Source of the DNA: Kibdelosporangium persicum
GTDB taxonomy: Bacteria; Actinomycetota; Actinomycetes; Mycobacteriales; Pseudonocardiaceae
Assembly: GCF_013280595.1 (NCBI RefSeq)
Contig: NZ_JAAATY010000008.1
Span: 248,001 to 312,000, forward strand
Direction of reading: 5' to 3'
DNA: 64,000 bases
Shown piece by piece: positions 61,435 through 64,000 of this stretch; within the stretch, counting starts at the first letter, position 1; every line of letters starts with the position of its first letter. Made by a program: the position numbers and the translations under genes. The notes below the pieces were generated by a model. That model was not told the origin of the DNA. It searched no databases and worked only from the letters and a program-made list of their open reading frames with translations.

Positions 61435-62687
61435 TCTTCCTCCTCGGCTGCGAGTTCGCCCAGCCGCAGCGGTGCCGCGATCGGGCGTCGTTCGGGGAAA
61501 GGCACTCCGGTCAGGTCGGCCGCGTTGCGCAGGCAGGTCCGTCCTTGGCAGCGGCCGAGGCCTACCCGGCTGACCAGCTTCACGGTCCGGGCCCCGGTCG
61601 CTGCCCTGGTTTCGACCGCATCGCACAACGCGCCGTAGGTGACCCGTTCGCAGCGGCAGACGATGGTGTCGGTGGCCAGCCAGCTGCGCCACCCTGGCTT
61701 TATGGGATACGCCTGGGCCATCGCTGCCGCGAACCTGCGGCCTTGGCGCACTTTCCGCAGTGTGTCCGACGGCACGTCGCCGCCGACTGCGGCGATCCCG
61801 GCGACGGTCCCCTCGGCCGCAGCCAGGTCCGCGCCACCGATTCCGGTGATCTCCCCGGCCGCGAACACACTGGGAACCGACGTTGCCTGGGCGATGTCGA
61901 CCTGGACGAAACCGTTCGCCAGGACGCATCCCGCGGCGATCGCGAGCTCGGTTCGCGGCGTGAATCCGTAGCCGACGCACACCGCGTCGACCTCGATTTC
62001 CTCGGTGCGGACGACATGCCAGTCATTGTCGAGCCGCGCGACGGTCGCCGTCTGAACATGGCCGTCGCCGTTCGCCGCGACCACTGCGGTGCTGGTCCGG
62101 TATGGGATTCGGTGGCGCGCGAGAAGAGCCCCATACCGCGCCGCCTCGCCGAACTTGTGACGTCCGGCGAGCGGAGTACGCAGCCACCGCGCCGGAGAGT
62201 TCGCCTCCAGCACGCCGATCACCGAAGCGCCGACGTCCATCAACGACTTCGTGACGGCCAGCAGGAACGGCCCGGTCCCGGCTACCAGTACGCGTTTGCC
62301 GATGGGCAGGCGCTGTTCTTTGGCCAGGATCTGTGCCGCGCCGGCGGTGTACACGCCGCGCAGGTCCCAACCGGGGAACGGGACGACTCGGTCGTACGCG
62401 CCGGTCGCCAGCACGATCGCGTCGGCGTCGACCGTGCGGGCACGTCGGTCTGGCCCGTCTACTGGGCCACTGAGGAGATGCACGCGGCGTCCCTCGACCG
62501 CCCAGACCACAGTGGACGGCAGATGCTCGACGCCGGGGAGCGTGCGCGGGCGGTCGTAAGGCTGGCGGAAGAACTGGCCACCTACGGAAGGCCCGGAATC
62601 GACCAGCAGCACGCTTGCGTCGCGGACCGCCGCGGCTCGGGCCGCGCTGATACCCGCAGGTCCGGCGCCTATCACGACCACAGTCAT
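61431..62687 (-). CDS. D-hydroxyproline dehydrogenase, FAD/iron-sulphur subunit
   Basis: A 418-residue flavoprotein. FAD motif VVVIGAGPAGISAARAAAV and NAD-type motif VLVAGTGPFLLAVTKSL come first. The C-terminal BFD-like cluster site is CRCERV and GLGRCQGRTC, which suits a [2Fe-2S] cluster. It resembles the larger subunit of HcnB/OoxA-type amino-acid dehydrogenases. With the small ferredoxin-like and DadA-like proteins encoded upstream, it forms the three-part enzyme. ATG at 62687 overlaps the previous stop (ATGA). Confidence 0.88.
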   Translation of the reverse strand: MTVVVIGAGPAGISAARAAAVRDASVLLVDSGPSVGGQFFRQPYDRPRTLPGVEHLPSTVVWAVEGRRVHLLSGPVDGPDRRARTVDADAIVLATGAYDRVVPFPGWDLRGVYTAGAAQILAKEQRLPIGKRVLVAGTGPFLLAVTKSLMDVGASVIGVLEANSPARWLRTPLAGRHKFGEAARYGALLARHRIPYRTSTAVVAANGDGHVQTATVARLDNDWHVVRTEEIEVDAVCVGYGFTPRTELAIAAGCVLANGFVQVDIAQATSVPSVFAAGEITGIGGADLAAAEGTVAGIAAVGGDVPSDTLRKVRQGRRFAAAMAQAYPIKPGWRSWLATDTIVCRCERVTYGALCDAVETRAATGARTVKLVSRVGLGRCQGRTCLRNAADLTGVPFPERRPIAAPLRLGELAAEEEE

Positions 62688-62887
62688 GATCGTGTCCGCA
62701 CGATGTCGCCGTCGGCCGCTATCCGCTGACACGAACGGACATCCGGCACGTCATTAAGCTCGACTACACAGTCGAAGCACACGCCGATCCCGCAGAAGAT
62801 CCGCGAGCGCCCCAAGGTGTGCAGCACCGCCGCGATGGTCTGACCAGGCCGTACGGGCACCTCCTCGCCGTCGACAGTCACGTGCAT
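62684..62887 (-). CDS. D-hydroxyproline dehydrogenase, small [2Fe-2S] subunit
   Basis: A 67-residue protein like HcnA/OoxC small subunits: VTVDGEEVPVRPGQTIAAVL, then cluster Cys in FCGIGVCFDC and VRSCQR. It would pass electrons between the two flavin subunits. It overlaps both neighbours (10 bp upstream, ATGA downstream). Confidence 0.88.
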   Translation of the reverse strand: MHVTVDGEEVPVRPGQTIAAVLHTLGRSRIFCGIGVCFDCVVELNDVPDVRSCQRIAADGDIVRTRS

Positions 62888-64000
62888 GTCATCACCGCCG
62901 GGCGGTCCACTCGGAACGGTCCGGGGTCGACGATCGGCTGCCGTCCGAGGAAAAGGTCGGCGAACAGCTGGCCCGTTCCGGCGGCCAGGCCGATTCCCGC
63001 GCCTTCGTGCCCGGTCACGTGCCAGAGACCCGGGACTCGGGGATCCGGGCCGATCACGGGCAGATGGTCGGGCGCGTACGGCCGGAATCCGCCATACGCC
63101 CGCATGATCGGGATCTTGGTCAGGGTCGGAAACAGCCTGACGGCCTTGCGCGCCAGTTCGCGGAGAACGGAGACACGCAACGTGTCGTCGAAGCCGGCAC
63201 GTTCCCGGCTTGAGCCGATCAGGATCGTCCCGGCCCGGGTCGATTCGACCACTGTGGACGTCTGCAGGTCGGCCGCGCCGCTTTCGACCGCACCGACGTA
63301 GTCCGCGTCGTAGACCTTGTGCCGCACGGTGTACGAGGTGTGGCTCGTCACGAGGACCACTCCCCTGCGCGGCTGGATGTTGATCGGCGCTCCAGCCTGT
63401 TCGCTGAACTGACCGGCCCACGGTCCGCACGCGTTGACCACGGCGCCGCATGGCAGGAGCCCTTCGGACGTGAGCAGCCCGCCAGGTCGAACGCCCAGCG
63501 CGGTGACGTTGCCCCGGACGTCACCGCCACGGTGCTTCACCGCGGCCAGCAACGTCGTGGCGGCGAGAACGGGCTGGAGCTGTGCGTCGTCCGGGTAGTG
63601 CACGGCGGAGACCACGTCCGGGGTGAGGTTCGGTTCGAGCGCCACCGCGTCCGCTGCCGTGACCAGGTGCGCTCGTACCCCGGCCCGCCGTTGCTGGTCG
63701 GCGAAATCGGCCAGCGCACCCGGGTCCTCCAGCGTGACCACCAGGCCGCCCTTGGCGTCCCATTCCACCTCGGCCAACTGGGGTCCGAGCTGGTCGCGGA
63801 GGGTGGCCAGCAATTTCGGCCACCGGGCGACGGAGGCCTGGGCCAGCGTGAGTTCCGGGCCGGGCGGCTTGTCGGACAGCAGGACGTTGCCCTCGCCCGC
63901 CGCGGTCGTCCCGCTCGCCGGAGCGCCTCGGTCGATCACCGTGACCCGGATTCCGGCCGCGCTGAGCGCCTCGGCGCAGGCGGCGCCGATGATGCCCGCT
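62878..64000 (-). CDS. D-hydroxyproline dehydrogenase, DadA-like FAD subunit, 5' end missing
   Basis: The gene runs off the right edge; about 373 residues are present. The start of the FAD motif is visible at the edge (GIIGAACAEALSAAGIRVTVIDRG). Later come the glycine-oxidase/DadA-type features VVNACGPWAGQFSEQAGAPI and PRRGVVLVT, and the C-terminal GLWHVTGHEGAGIGLAAGTG. It should oxidise cis-4-hydroxy-D-proline. It is first of the five hydroxyproline genes seen here; other operon genes may lie outside. Confidence 0.88.
   Translation of the reverse strand, partial: AGIIGAACAEALSAAGIRVTVIDRGAPASGTTAAGEGNVLLSDKPPGPELTLAQASVARWPKLLATLRDQLGPQLAEVEWDAKGGLVVTLEDPGALADFADQQRRAGVRAHLVTAADAVALEPNLTPDVVSAVHYPDDAQLQPVLAATTLLAAVKHRGGDVRGNVTALGVRPGGLLTSEGLLPCGAVVNACGPWAGQFSEQAGAPINIQPRRGVVLVTSHTSYTVRHKVYDADYVGAVESGAADLQTSTVVESTRAGTILIGSSRERAGFDDTLRVSVLRELARKAVRLFPTLTKIPIMRAYGGFRPYAPDHLPVIGPDPRVPGLWHVTGHEGAGIGLAAGTGQLFADLFLGRQPIVDPGPFRVDRPAVMTCT

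Overview
The window is high-GC DNA with overlapping start/stop junctions, many NarL-type two-component systems, an Lsr2 nucleoid protein, a SoxR and MmyB-type and XRE regulators. This points to an actinomycete, most likely a member of the Pseudonocardiaceae or a close relative. That placement is an inference from gene style; no rRNA is present.

Layout. 1-7112: start of cytochrome oxidase subunit I, proA, an amidase, a TetR regulator divergent from a Baeyer-Villiger type monooxygenase plus methyltransferase, and an M50 membrane protease. 7312-18788: a PIG-V-like membrane glycosyltransferase, SoxR, and two paralogous DrrA/DrrB-like ABC exporters, each beside its own NarL-type sensor/regulator pair, with an extra response regulator and a small sigma factor between them. 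18910-22954: a leftward redox operon (DUF4142 protein, haem-b membrane protein, ferredoxin, FAD reductase with a long Pro/Met-rich repeat tail), divergent from a sigma/anti-sigma pair. 24488-29012: MoxR ATPase, VWA protein, sensor kinase, response regulator and phosphatase in tight array. 28984-38597: MFS exporter with MmyB-type regulator, LysR, threonine catabolism (tdh-kbl), a Tat-type beta-propeller amidohydrolase and an orphan OmpR regulator.

38622-47922: accessory genes, including an XRE regulator gene cut by an in-frame amber codon, lpdA, a 1164-residue protein with three ATPase-like domains, a GGDEF protein, and a 49-residue peptide made of seven GNEW units. 48100-57127: phenylacetate catabolism (paaZABCDE leftward; isomerase, thiolase, thioesterase and a TetR regulator), with two matching operator-like dyads. 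57213-57599 is lsr2, followed by about 1.9 kb without a convincing gene. 59529-64000 is a hydroxyproline catabolic operon (epimerase, deaminase, three-part D-hydroxyproline dehydrogenase) cut by the right edge.

The most unusual items are the GNEWF repeat peptide with its own terminator, the repeat-tailed redox operon, the three-ATPase protein, and a TTGG(A/C)CAA motif clustered in two convergent intergenic gaps 40 kb apart. I found no tRNA, rRNA, CRISPR array or intact insertion sequence.
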